Source: Ephemerocybe angulata (Eukaryota > Basidiomycota > Agaricomycetes > Agaricales > Psathyrellaceae). Taken from it: DNA of 64,000 bases. Of this stretch, positions 44,598-56,767 are shown one piece after another (position 1 is the stretch's first letter; every line of letters begins with the position of its first letter). The notes beneath the pieces are model-generated. The model saw only the letters and a list, made by a program, of their open reading frames with translations. It was not told the origin of the DNA and made no database searches. The DNA lies in the NCBI GenBank assembly GCA_013368325.1, contig JAACJK010000128.1, positions 18,949 to 82,948 of the forward strand. The letters run 5' to 3'. The translations under genes were made by a program, and so were the position numbers.

Positions 44598-46661
44598 ATG
44601 GAGGCGAGGAATCAAAGCCGGAGATTCAATGTGGTACGTGATCATATGGGTTTCGGGTTATCGAACGAAGATTTACACCTCCTCCAGCTCCTGAACGGCG
44701 TCAAACGCGGTTCACCTTCCGACTTAGAAAGACTTGCCGACTGGGGGGAATGGCCTACCGATCTGGACCAGGCCTGCCAGGCATTTTCAGTCCTTCTTAA
44801 GCATCTCAAGCTCGAGGACGTACCTGCCCTTCACAAATGGAATCTCTGCGGCATCGAATCCGAGGACGAGGCTGCCCACGTAAAACGCAGAACTGCCTCT
44901 CAAGTGATACTCAGCGGGCTCACTAAGATGATCACCTCCGATGATACGACAAAAGCCCGCGTCTTGGAGGTCATGCAACCATACTTGCCTGGTTTTATCG
45001 CCTGGACTACTTTTTACGCCCGTCGCTCTGCCAACTTGTACTTGGAGCCCTACAAGGCGTATGCAGGGACCTACCATGCATGTTGGATTTTCCGTCGTCT
45101 CATGGAATACGGTCTGAAGGACCAGCCCGATAATCCATGTCTACCGCAGCTGGTCGAGTCTGCGCTCAACCTGTGGATGTGGGACCCCCTGGATATACCC
45201 TCGAGCATGGTTCCAGCGATATCGGCCTCGGATTATATGAGGTTCATCGAACCCACCAACCACCTTCTCCTACTATGCACCATGCATAGCGGTGCCCTCC
45301 GTATCGCAATCGACAGGATCAATACTCTCAAAAAGAAGGAACGGTGCGAACATCAACTGACTCATTCCTTCAACTTTCGGTGCGATCAATGGGCGAACAC
45401 CTTCAGGAAGGACAAAGAAGGCGGAGATCGCCCCACTGCAGCACTCTGGACGATTTTGCACGTATACGAGTCGCTTAGCAGCGGTTCCGTCGTTCTCCAA
45501 AAGAACCTTGACAAGACCCCCTTTTTATCGAAAGCGTTGGCCCTGGTCGCGGAGGTAACGCTCGTCTGGCCGAACACCGGAAAGCTCTGCCTTGCAGTGG
45601 AAGTTGTGAATTTGCTGTTCCCGCCGCAATCCCTAAATGCCTTCGCGATGACCCATCAAGTCCCAGGCTTAATCAAGGCGGGTCTCTTGGATATCATTGC
45701 CAGCGGCCACCTAGTTCCCAGTATCAAGTGGCCAGGTGGCAACCCTTTGTGGCGCCTTTATCGTCTGGTTTACCACCCTCGCGTCTGCGATGCTGTTGTA
45801 TCTGCGACTAACGCCATGCCTGAATCGAAGTTGAAGGCGTTGGCTGCAAACCCCGATTGGAATAAGTTTCAAGATGTGGTTAGCGATTTACGAAATGTCT
45901 ATTCCGTTGCTCCTCCTCTGAATCGGAACGAAGTACCGCTGTGCGATAACCTCTTTGTACGCCCCTTCAGTTTTAGATTGATCGCTGCATTCAATACTGA
46001 CCACTGGCACTGCACTGTTCTAGCATCCCACTATGAGCCAACAAGTTATTCTCAAGGATACGAAAGGTGTGCAATGCTCCTGGTGCCATACAACTGTCTA
46101 CTGCTCTCGCGAATGCCAACACAAGGACTGGGATCTTTTCCATAAATCGGAGTGCACCGCTAACCGTGTTCAGCGCATAGGTTCGTCCCTCTAAACATCG
46201 TCTGCGATCGAGAACTTACACCTTATAAAGACCGACAAATTCACGGAGGCTGGGTCTCCCACAGGACTCGCACCCTCTTTTTCGTTTTCCTGCGAGGTTT
46301 GCTCCTCCGCAAAGGCATGCCACATATAAAAGACCCGCTCATCATCCCCTGGTTCGACCTCCGTACGTACCCCCATACCATGCTCCAGTTTGAGGTCGAG
46401 GAGACGCGTAGCCAGGAAACGGAATATGGCGAGGTACCCTTCGGCGACGCGCGAAGCAATGCTATAATCGATCATTTTGTGGAAAATGGCGGGAAGGTCA
46501 GGCTAGTTGGGTTCATCGCGGAGCTTGGGGAATACCATGTGTTTGCCCTTGCGTGGTTCAGGCGCGTTGAGCTGGGACAGGGAACCGGGCCTCGAATGTG
46601 GCACTCTGTCGTGAGACCTCTTGGCGTTCATGTTAGGGTTGTTAAAAGACCGTGGCCTTGA
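44598..46661 (+). CDS. MYND-type zinc-finger protein M3
   Basis: Start MEARNQSRRFNV, then an intron; exon 2 begins LLNGVKRGSPSDLERL. The helical middle has SALNLWMWDPLDIP, FNFRCDQW and YHPRVCDAV. It ends EVPLCDNLF, then an intron whose end lies just before HPTMSQQ. The finger reads VQCSWCHTTVYCSRECQHKD and WDLFHKSEC. The C-terminal domain has RLVGFIAELGEYHVFALAWF and ends GVHVRVVKRPWP. The usual first CxxC pair of MYND is reduced to the single Cys of CDN. Very close to M4, with which it forms a recent tandem duplicate including promoter. The open frame that runs from CDNLF to 46145 passes through an intron. Confidence 0.85.
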
Positions 46662-46981
46662 ACTTGTACTTTATCGTTTCTTGACGCCCAAGGCAAACTT
46701 CTTGGTGAATTTATTGACTGTGGCGGAGCCCCACCGTATCATTTACCAAAATCCTCGCTACAGGAGCAGGTAGTGGTATAGGATCTAAGCCTCGTTGATA
46801 GTAGACAATTTCCCTTCCTTCAGTCGTGGACCCTGGACTTGCCAGTGCTGCGGTTTGAAACCCCTGGGCTTTGCGGGAAATGGTATACTGCCAGTACAGG
46901 ACCATGAATCGTCTGGAGTTTGCCTACTTCTTTGCCTATCCTTCTGCAAAACTGCTGGTGGGGCGCAAGTTCGTGTGAGTT

Positions 46982-47287
46982 TGATCGCCGGTGAACGCAC
47001 CCTGGTTGGTCATCCCAACTTCCGTTCCTACCTCTATCTCGACACTATCCAACTGCTTATCTGGACCTGTAGACGACGGATCTGTCAACATAGGACCTTC
47101 GGAAATCTGTTAAAGAATCCGTTGGGATGGCATACGAAACGGATAGGCCTTGAAATCACTAACGAGACCCGGCATTCAAGTCAACCCAGAACGCCCTTCG
47201 TTGTGCGAAGTGAGACCATTCATAAAGGAGTGGTTCTTCAACAACGAGATCCTCTCTGGTCGTCTGTATACACCCTCTTTGACAACT
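46982..47287 (+). repeat. Upstream duplicated segment, copy 2 (M4 side)
   Basis: Counterpart of the segment before M3, more diverged in its first 150 bp and nearly collinear after TTGGGATGGCATACGAAACG. Its end coincides with the M4 ATG as copy 1's does with the M3 ATG. Confidence 0.8.
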
Positions 47288-49358
47288 ATGGACGCGAGGA
47301 ATCGAACCCGGGGGTTCAACGTGGTACGTGATAATTAGCGTTCTCGGTTGCCCACAGAGGAGGATTGACTCCTCCACAGCTCCTGGACGGCGTCAAACGC
47401 GGCTCACCATCCCATATCGAAAGGCTTGTCGAGGAATGGCCCGCCGATTTCGACCAAGCCTGTCAGGCATTTTCAGCTCTTCTTGAACATCTCAAGCTCG
47501 AGGATGTACCTCCCCTCCACATTTGGAACCAATTTGGCCTTGAGTCTCGCAATGCACTTTTCACCGTAAAATGCAGGACTGCTCTTCAAGCGACACTCAA
47601 CGGACTAGACCAAATGAGCGGCTCCGATGATGCGACAAAATCCCGCGTTTTGGAGGTCCTGGAACCGCACCTGTCAGGTTTGATCTCCTGGGCCACTTTC
47701 TTCGCCCGTCGCTCTGCCATCCCGTCTTTCGAGCTCCCCAACGCATATGCAGGCACCTTCCACGCATCGTGGCTGTTTCGTCGTCTCTTGGAATATGGTC
47801 TGAATAACCACCCCGATAACCCCTCTCTATCTCAGCTAGTCGAGTCCGCGCTAAACCTCTGGATGTGGGACCCTCTGGATATGCCGCGTGGAGCTAAATT
47901 CGCCTCAAGAATGGTTCCACCGCTGTCGGCCTCGGATTATATGAAATACATCGAGCCCACGAACCACCTTCTTCTACTCTGCGCCATGGATAACGGTACC
48001 CGCCGTATCGCACTTGAGAGGATAAACACCCTCAGAAACAAGGAATGGCGCGGACAGTTAACTCATTCCTTCAACTTCCGCTGTGATCAATGGGAAAACA
48101 CCTTCAAGAAGGACAATAAAGGCGGGATGGTCGCCATTGGAGCATTCTTCAAGATTTTGTTCGTGTATCAGGCGCTTAGCAGCGGCTCCGCCGTTCTCCG
48201 AAAGAACCTCAACAAGACCCCCTTTTTATCAAAAGCGTTGGGTCTGGTTGCGGGGGCAACGCTCGCCTGGCCAAACACCGAAGAGCTCTGCCTTCCAGTG
48301 GAAGCCGTGAACCTAGTGTTCCAGCCGCATTTCCCAAATGCACTTGCGATGACCCACACACTGCCGCGTGTGATCAATTCGGGTCTCTTGCATGTCATTG
48401 CCAACGCCCTCCTGGTGCCCAGTATCAAATGGCCTGACGGCGGCGACCCATTGTGGCGGCTATATCGCTTGCTCTACTACCCTCGTGTCTGCGATGCTGT
48501 TACATCTGCAATCAACGCCATGCCTGATACAACTCTCAAGGCCTTGTCTTCAATCCCCGATTGGAAGAAATTTTACGGTGTTGCTAGCGATCTACGGAAC
48601 GTCTATGCCGCTGCTCCTCCTCGGAACGAAGTGCCGCTGTGCGATAACCTCTTTGTACGCCCCTTCAGTGATCGCTGTATTCAATACTGACCACTGCACT
48701 GTTCTAGCATCCTACTATGAGCCATCAAGTTATTCTCAAGGATACGAAAGGTGTGCAATGCTCGTGGTGCCACACCACCGTCTACTGCTCTCGCGAATGT
48801 CAGCAAAAGGATTGGGACCTGTTCCACAAAGCGGAATGCACCGCTAATCGTGTTGAGCGCATAGGTTTGACCCTTCCCAACAGCATTCGCGAACCCCCAC
48901 TCACGCAATCGCATGTTCTCACTACAGACCGGCAGCTTCACGGAGGCTGGCTCTCCCACAGAACCCGCGCCCTCTTCCTCGTCCTAATGCGAGCCCTGCT
49001 CCTCCACCCGGGCATGCCCAACATCGAGGACCCGCTCACCGTCCCCTGGTTCGACCTCCGTACGTACCCCCATAACATGCACCAACTCGATGTCGAGGAC
49101 ATGCATAATCAGCTGACGGACTATGGGGAGGATACGTTTGGTGACGCACGAAGCAAGGCTATACTCGATGAATTTGTTGAGAAGGGAGGAACAGTCAGGC
49201 TGGCTGGGTTCATCGCGGAGTTTGGGGAGTACCATATATTTACGCTTGCGAGGTTCAGACGCGTTGAGCCAGGACTGGGAACTGCACCCCGGGTCTGGCA
49301 CTCTGGCCTGATGCCTCTTGGAGTTCATGTTAGGGTTCTCAGAAGACCGTTTCCCTGA
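47288..49358 (+). CDS. MYND-type zinc-finger protein M4
   Basis: Start MDARNRTRGFNV; exon 2 (from 47380) begins LLDGVKRGSPSHIERL. The middle region carries the same marks as M3 (ESALNLWMWDPLDMP, FNFRCDQWENTF, YYPRVCDAV), with a small insertion RGAKFASR after DMP. The finger reads VQCSWCHTTVYCSRECQQKD and WDLFHKAEC. The C-terminal domain has RLAGFIAEFGEYHIFTLARF and ends GVHVRVLRRPFP. Frames are intact throughout and splice sites match M3, so both copies look functional. Confidence 0.86.
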
Positions 49359-49541
49359 ACTTGTAGTACTATATCATTCCTTGACCCCAAGCCGAACTCT
49401 TGAGGTGCATTCATTGTTCGGCAAGTTTGTAGAGGCCGTACATCTACTAATAGACCTGTGACGAGCCACTGGTCACGAGTCTAACGTGGCTGCTAGTTGG
49501 CGGACACCTCGAGTTTTCTCTCTCAAATCTCACTACGCATC

Positions 49542-51713
49542 ATGTTCAGGGTGAACCCGAATCGCAGTTTCGACCTTGTAGGCCCATTCATGTTCTATTT
49601 CTGGCGTAATGTCACATACTCAAAGAGCATTAACAACGTTTTAGTTGCTTCAAGCTGTTGAACGCGGCTCTCTTACCCACATCGAGCAACTGGCCAGGGA
49701 AGATAGGTGGCCAACCGACCTTTCACAGACAAAACGGGCTCTGGCTGCTCTCTTGGGCCAATTGAAAGCTGAGGACGTTCCCATCCGCTCTAGCTGGCGT
49801 AGCGTTCTCGTGGAGTCCGAGCATAAAAAGAACAGACGCGTCATCGGGGCGATCTCTTTTGGTCTGCAGCAACTCGAGGGGCTGGAAAACGACGCGGAAA
49901 CGAAACCACAGGTCTACGCCATCCTTCAACCGAACCTTACGGGCTTGATCTCTTGGACTTGGTTCTTTGCGAGGACCACCTTTCGACCGACCCCCGACAC
50001 AAGACTCGATATCTACCCCACACACTCTCAGGCGGCATACATCTTCCACCAACTTCTCCTATTTGGCCTTACGGATGACACGGAGAACCCGTTGCTCCCT
50101 CTTGTGGTCCACAGATCACTGGATATCTGGCTCTTCGACCCTCTCGCGGAGCTCCAATCTCACCTGAAGCCATTTATCCTAACCGACGAACAGTACACCA
50201 CCTGGGTTGGCCCAATTCTCAATCTCCTCAGACTGTGTGTCACCGAAGATACGTTGTGCAAAATCTTGGTCGAACGGATGAATGCGTGCCAAGATAAAAC
50301 CTGGCAAAAGCGCTTGGTTCAATCCTTTACCTTCCGCTGCACGCAATGCATAGAGGTACAACAGCAAACCAGAGATCCAGATCGAGCTGTTCTGGGTCTC
50401 AGAATGGTTCTTGCACTCTCTCAAACGCTCTCAGGGGCGTATGTTTTGAACAGGGAGCTGATGAAGAGTCAATTCTCGGCTTGGGTGCTCGGTCGGGCCT
50501 TGGATATGTCCATCTCTCTTTCGCGGCGCGGAGAGGTTTCGGCGGCCGTAGGGGTCGCCTCCATGCTCTTTCAGGGGAATCGATTTAATCGGGCGATTGA
50601 AGTTGTCCACGTCCTTCCCGCCGTTCTGAAAACTGGGTACCTGAAGGTCATCATCCAAGATCTTCTCTCTCCCCAAGCCCCTGGATCGGAACCGTTCTCA
50701 AAATGGCCTTTCGGAAATCCATTGAAGTTGCTCTCCCTCGCTCTTTACCACCCTCGGGCCTGGAACGCTTTCGCCCACGCCGTTGACTTGATCCCGGAGC
50801 CGACTCTGGCCAAATTGAAGTTGAATTCTGAGTGGATGGTTTTTCAGGCCTCCACTTCCCCTTACGCAGAAGCCCATCGGGATGTCTTGGAGAAAGGCAA
50901 TGAGGCGATAGTATTGCTTTGCGATAACATGAAGGTGGTGTGCATATCTTGTTGACTACAGAGGTGCTTGTGCTTACGCCTGCCCACTTCTTAGCATCAC
51001 GAAAAAGGTGCAGAACCGCTTATCGCCGGATGCTCCCACTCTATAATGCAATGTTCGCGATGCAAGTCCAACGTGTACTGTTCTCCTGAATGTCAGAAAG
51101 AAGACTGGGCGATTCATAAGGACGAGTGCGCGATGAATCGCATCCGTCGCATAGGTATGTAACCCTGCTTATTAGGAATGTCCCACTGACGAAGGAGTTG
51201 TTTGCAGATCTACAAGCAGATAGTGCATGGATATCTCACCGAACACGAGCTCGGATGCTAAAGCTCATTGGAACCCGTCTCCAGAACCGTATAGACTCAG
51301 CGGAGTTGCTACATTCGCCCGGGCTAATCCCGTTCATGGACGGGACCAAGTACCCGCCAGGTTACCAGCAAATTAACGCCCGCTCCTTCCGGGGGATGCA
51401 ACGTGGCGGGCGTCCGATATTTAACGGAAGGAGCGAGGCCATGTTCGATCTGTTCGCTGATAAGAGCGACCAGTTCGAGCTGGCAGCATTCAAGGTAGAG
51501 CTTGGGCAGTATTATGTAATTGCGCTGGCTCTATTTCGGTCCCTTCATGCTTTCGCGCAAGGCGAGATCGAAATTTCCTCAATCAATGGGTCGAAGAGGC
51601 CTGAAGTACAGAGAACTTTACGGGCCCTGGAGCCACTGACTGTGTATACTCGGTACTTCAATGTTTACGACTACCATGTAGACGAGTGCCGTACATCAGC
51701 AAGTAGTCCATAG
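49542..51713 (+). CDS. MYND-type zinc-finger protein M5
   Basis: Start MFRVNPNRSFDL, intron, then LLQAVERGSLTHIEQL. The middle region has RSLDIWLFDP, FTFRCTQC and YHPRAWNAF. IVLLCDNMK closes the exon; after the intron there is HHEKGAEPL and GCSHSI before the finger (CSRCKSNVYCSPECQKEDW, AIHKDEC). The C-terminal domain has ELAAFKVELGQYYVIALALF. It is nearer to M1 than to M3/M4 in the middle region (QAAYIF with a following LL-x-x-GL). Its stop codon lies 9 bp from that of the convergent SDR gene. Confidence 0.84.
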
Positions 51714-51722
51714 TTCGATAGT

Positions 51723-53033
51723 TTAACGTGAATATTCTTGAACGATATCCTTCACGCGCCCGTCAACTTTTGTAAGCACGTAAATAAGGTCTTTCTGCAC
51801 ACATTATCAGCGATCACAAATTACCTGGATGCATGAAGTGACATACCCAAAGCTTATCTCTTCTCTCCTTGCCATCCTCACCGAGCGTATGATCACTAGG
51901 CTCCTCGACTCCGTAAAGGTTGAGGTATGCGCCCCTCAACCTGTCAGGATCGTCTGATCCCCCGACTGCTGCATACACGAGCTGCCGCGAGCCACACTCG
52001 GTGGATCGGGCGAGTATTGACTTGATGAGAGAGGTTAGGAGAGCACGCACACCAGTGGTATCCCTCAACAGTTCTGAGTGGCAGAGGCCTGGATTTACCG
52101 TGTTCACGATAACTGGCGTGTCCTTCAGCAGTTCTGCGAGCGATTGAGTGAAGAATGTGCCGAGGACTGTTAAGATTGGTTCCGGTAAGCTTCAAGGTGT
52201 TCTGCGCAGAGGAACGACCTTCAACTTACGCTTCGACTCCATATATCGGGATCCCATTCTCCTACAGAAACATTTGGTCACTGTCACGGACAACGAGAGG
52301 GGGTTGAGAGACGCACGGCACAGAGAACTCTTTGGAGCTAATGAGTTCGAACGCATTCGGTGCCTTGTACACCTCGTCTGGGAAGTCGACCCAGAAGTGG
52401 GTTTCGCTGCCAACGACTACGAGCCTGGGTTTAACGCCGGAATTCTTCTTCGCAGTCTCCACCAGCCGCGGAGCCAACAGCAAGCAGAGAAGATCTGTGG
52501 ACAAGTTATTGACCTGCAGCCTATCGGCAGTTTGGACGGTTAGAAAGTGGGTATTTCAAGGTTGCCTGTCACGTACGTCGTCTCCCACCCATCCGAGCTT
52601 GTGTCATACTCCTCTGTTGCTATCGCCGCGTTCGCAACGACGATATCCAGACGGCCGCCGTCCTTCTCAAATCTATCTGCGAATGCAATCACAGAAGAGA
52701 ACTGGGCTAAATCGAGGAGCCAGAGCTCAGCGGCACCGTACCCAGTCTCTTCTTTGACCTCTGCAAAGGAAACACTTGTCAGCATACCATGTCTAGTCCA
52801 TGTTCGAGGTTGGCATGGGACTCACGAGCGATCGCCGCCTCCCCCCTTTGCTGGCTCCTACAAGCCAGGATGAGCCTCCCAGGCTTCATCCGCGCAAGAT
52901 GCTTCGTACATTCGAGGCCCAGTCCGGTATTTGCCCCGACTACGAGGACAGTCAGGCCAGTCAGATCCGCAGTCGGAACAGGGGGGATAGCAGTAAACTG
53001 GTCACGGATGAAAGCGAGGAAGGACTTCTTCAT
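51723..53033 (-). CDS. Short-chain dehydrogenase/reductase (retinol dehydrogenase-like)
   Basis: NAD(P)-dependent oxidoreductase of the SDR superfamily with an N-terminal lead (MKKSFLAFIRDQF) as in membrane-associated retinol-dehydrogenase-like members. Cofactor loop VLVVGANTGLGLE; second strand ACRSQQRGE; NNAG-equivalent VVANAAIA; active-site Tyr-Lys in RYMESK, completed across an intron into LLGTFFTQSLAELL; then VNTVNPGLC. The last exon, found from splice sites, reads KDLIYVLTKVDGRVKDIVQE. Several introns. The catalytic Ser region (VVVGSETHF) is present. Substrate unknown. Confidence 0.85.
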
Positions 53034-53778
53034 GGTTGTAGGCGTTCCGTTGTTGCGTCATATCCCTTTGAAGTCCCCTTTATATACCAGCCCCTACACC
53101 ACGCTCCAGCCCGTGAGGCTCGTGCTATTTCAGACTGACATAGCGACCGGGACGTTGTTGACAATGTCCTATTCATGATCGGTGATCAAGCTTCAGGATC
53201 CGCCACCAGGGGCCGCGTGGACCTTGCTTCAGCTTTCGGCTTAAGGCCTTAAGCGCATTCCAATGGACTGCCCTTTTTCTTGAGGAGTATTTGGGTCCCA
53301 ACATCGGGGGAATTTCACAGGCCGGCACTGCTGAGAAAGAACCAGAAGCTTTCACCACGAGTCTATATTAGAAATAGGAATACTCAACAGACGATTCGAG
53401 GCGAGAAGGGCAAAAGAAGAGACCCAGAAATTAGAATGTTCGAGTGGCGTGTGGTGGCAATCAATGACGGAGGCCATCGGCGAGCTTTGCACTGACGGCA
53501 TCTCGAGCTCACACTCTGCATGCTGACTGTGAAGTGCTACGGACAGTATAATCAGCAGTCTTCTACGGAGCGAATGGAACGGTTCATTGTCAATGCAATT
53601 CACGAAACGCCCGGCAAGCGTGCAAGCGTCTACGCGCCAAGCCCCACAGCAGTTGAAGCGGGCGATCAGGGAAGAATACAAGCTTGACGTGAGATCTGTT
53701 TAAAGATACAACAGTTGCTAGTCGATACAACGTTTAAAGAGTACATAAACCTCAACCCTAGCGCGGACGTCAGTTAGT
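53034..53778. other. Intergenic region
   Basis: Between the SDR start and the M6 end. Open frames at 53173-53681 show no family features. GGCCTTAAGCGCA near 53240 is only a partial match to the recurrent element. Confidence 0.45.
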
Positions 53779-56022
53779 CTAAAAACCTCCCGTAAACACA
53801 TCCGATAGACTCACCAAAATTCTAGTAATACACTGATACAGCCAAAACTCGGTCTCAACCCAGGGCTCGCCGTTACCGAAGGGGTTCTGAATCAGAACCA
53901 GCGTGAAGACAGTATGATCCCCGCACCGGAACTGCATTTCAGCCAGTGCCAGGTTCTCCTTTTCCCCATGTTCAGCGTAGTACTTGACGAGTCGCTGTAT
54001 TCTGCGGTCCTGGAGCTGGTCCCAGGTGAGCTCCGACGGATCTCCTTCGACCTGTTCGCTCAACCCGTGGACCTTCAGGTACTCATCTATAGGGATCGAG
54101 CGCCGCTCGTACAGGTCGATTCGCAGTACCGACTTGTGGTTTGTGCCGCTGATGCTGTAGGTGTACGCCGCACTCCTGCAGGCGAATTCGAGATGCCGGC
54201 GGCGCAGCGTTTGGGTATAATGAAGATTTCCAGAGACCTTGCGCTCTGACGACGGACGGGCGCTTAGCGTTTTAAGAATAGAGGCGATGGACTGGACTTA
54301 CTGTCATAAGCCTCTCTCGCCTGGCGGCATTCTTCGCGATGTTGCGCTTTCCAGTCTGCCTTCTGGCATTCTTCACCGCAGTAGGACATGGTATGACAGC
54401 CGGCGCACACCTTGCCAATCGGCGTAGGGGGCGACACATGTCGCGTTGGGCACTGTGATAGCAGAGGTTAGCTTCATTTCAGCAAGTTAAAAAGCGAAAA
54501 GACATTACCCCGAGATTATCACAGGCCGTCGTGTCCCAGATTCCATCCTCCACTCCGCATCCCGTTTCAACAGAACGACAGAGGAAAATCCAAGAAGCCT
54601 CCCAACCTGTGCCCGAGAGGAAATGGTGGTCCCTGTACCTAGCCCCACGATGGCGCTTCAGGACGTTATCCACTTCAGGTGCCACCTTTGGGTAACCTTC
54701 AACCAGCCGCTTCGTCCGGTCCATCATCTGGGAGAGCGCAAGGGTGGTCTCTTTGTCCTCCCGCCTGATGGTTTGCATCCCTTCGATCATAACTGGAATG
54801 AGTCCAGATGACAGCATCTTGCGGTGGACAGCGATGCTCAGCCTGCGGTCGATCGCACCATATTCTTCGACCATGTCTTGGGCTCTGGACGCAGTCCTGA
54901 AAGCCAGAAAACGCGCCTGTCGATCCGCAGGACCTCGTTTACTTTTCGAAAGCACCCAGGTCTCCAGCGCCTCGGTGAAGATTTGGAAAAAGTCCGACTT
55001 CATGATGAGTCTCGAGAGGTTCTCGTCCATGAAGAAACTTGCAGCGATTGATAGAACAGTTTCGAGGAAAGCCGAGGCTATGCCGGGATCCACAAACTTG
55101 GGTGGCTGCATGCCGCTGTGTAGCGCCGGTCGTTCGTTGTACATCTGCTCCACCTCGCCCCCTCGTAGCTCCATCCGCCTCGCCTCGTCGGCTCGCTTAA
55201 CCAGATTTTCGATTGCCAATGATCGTAGGGCCTTGCCGTCCGGTTCCTTCGTGCGGCACAGGAGGACGTCGTACACTCTGAAGCGGCCTTCGCCCGCCAT
55301 GATGAAACTGAACAGTGTAGAGACAGGACACCTGGCGTTGGGACCAGTCAGGAGAACGTATGGAACTCCCTTGTTCTGTAAAGTCCAGGCTCGCAGCGTG
55401 AAGTCGACGATCTTGGGTGTGCTGAACATCTGCTTTCGGATTTCGAGAGACGCGTTACACGCCATATGGACGATAGAGAAGCAAGGCTTGATGGGGTCGT
55501 TGAACTGGAATCCGCCCAGCTTGCTCGTGTCGACGGGGTTGGGGTAGTACGTGAGGTAGAGTAGCCAGTCCATGATCATGTCGAGCTTGGGCAGGATCTT
55601 CGCAATCATCCCTCGAAATGGTGTGAGGGGCACCTGTAGGTCAGCGTGTATAGCGCCACTCGAGTACACCACGCCGAGATTTGATGCGTCCCGGTCAAGA
55701 GAGGGTAGTCCTCGCCTTTCTTGGGCCGCTTGAAGGGTATCGGGTGGACGTGCAGCAGAACGGCGTCCACGACGTCCAGGACGAAGTTTTCTGGGGTAAG
55801 TTCGCCCGTGAGGGTGATCAAGGCCGGCAGATTGTTCGGTTTGCGGGCACGTCGAATCGACTGGTGCGAAATGCAGTTAGATTTGACTTGGACGCTTAAC
55901 TAGAACTGGAGAACACATACCTCCTCGTTGACCCCGCATCCCCGTCGCATGTCCAGTGGGAATTGGTTGTTGGGTGGGAGCTTGAACTTGAAGCCAGGAG
56001 GCATCTTGATTCCTGGCGGCAT
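53779..56022 (-). CDS. MYND-type zinc-finger protein M6 (divergent)
   Basis: Start MPPGIKMPPGFKFKLPPNNQ, a Pro-rich head not seen in M1-M5. The helical region has LITLTGELTPENFVLDVVDA, MIMDWLLYLTYYPNPVDTS and VHMACNASLEIRKQMF. ACDNLG ends the exon, keeping the CDN-plus-intron signature. The finger reads VCAGCHTMSYCGEECQKADW and KAQHREEC. The C-terminal domain has EMQFRCGDHTVFTLVLI. A GGGCGCTTA lies inside a late intron (54258-54266). The overall plan matches M1-M5, but similarity outside the finger is low, so this is an older branch. Confidence 0.8.
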
Positions 56023-56767
56023 GGTGGTAAGAAGTTAAGATGTGTTGCTTGAGTGGCGGGTGAGAGCAACTTTTAAAGGAGTCAATGGAACCATTTGATA
56101 GTAGTCAACAAACGAGAGGCGATACCCTTTTGCCACTTTACTGGGAACCCTAACCTTAGTGCCCAGATGACGTCTACCTGCATCAATCGCCCATTGTTCA
56201 GCTTTCTCACCTTTTCACACTCAGACCGAGTCATTTCTTGGTCATTTCAGCCTCCAGTGGCTCGAGCAGCTCGAGAAGAATATAGTAAAGCGCCATGCTA
56301 GAGGCCGCATCGACGTTGCGTAGCAAAACCATAGGATCATTGACAGATACTTTAGCGCGGACTTGGCGCGGACAGTCTGCCGTCTATGAAATTTGGTTGG
56401 GCGCCCTGCTTCTCATTCAAAGTTTTGTAGGATTTATCCTTTCAAGAGAGTGTCGTCAAGACTCCCTCACCCTCTCTCAGCATTTTGCCTCCGCATGCCA
56501 GCTTGAGCCAGCCAGATCCGGCCACTCCAGGCGGGTTGGTGATCAGGGCGCTCCTACCTGCAAAGCAACCCACAAGCAGGCCTCGGAATTCGATTCAGCC
56601 TTGCCAGGACTCTTGTTCGATCTCTCAAAGACGAACGTGCCCATAGGGCGCCTATCTTATCTGCCGATTCGGCGCATCGAAGGCCATCATATATTTTAAC
56701 TCCGCTTTACCCCCAGAAGCCGGCCTTGCATGCGCAATTGCCTATCAACTCATAGTCTCATACCAAC
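56023..56767. other. Intergenic region between divergent genes
   Basis: Shared promoter space of M6 and the FMP52-like gene. A 134-codon frame at 56295 has no recognisable features. Confidence 0.45.

Noticed and set aside
46795..47331. 178-codon frame upstream of M4
   Set aside because: It lies in the duplicated upstream segment, is not kept open in the copy before M3, and has no domain features.
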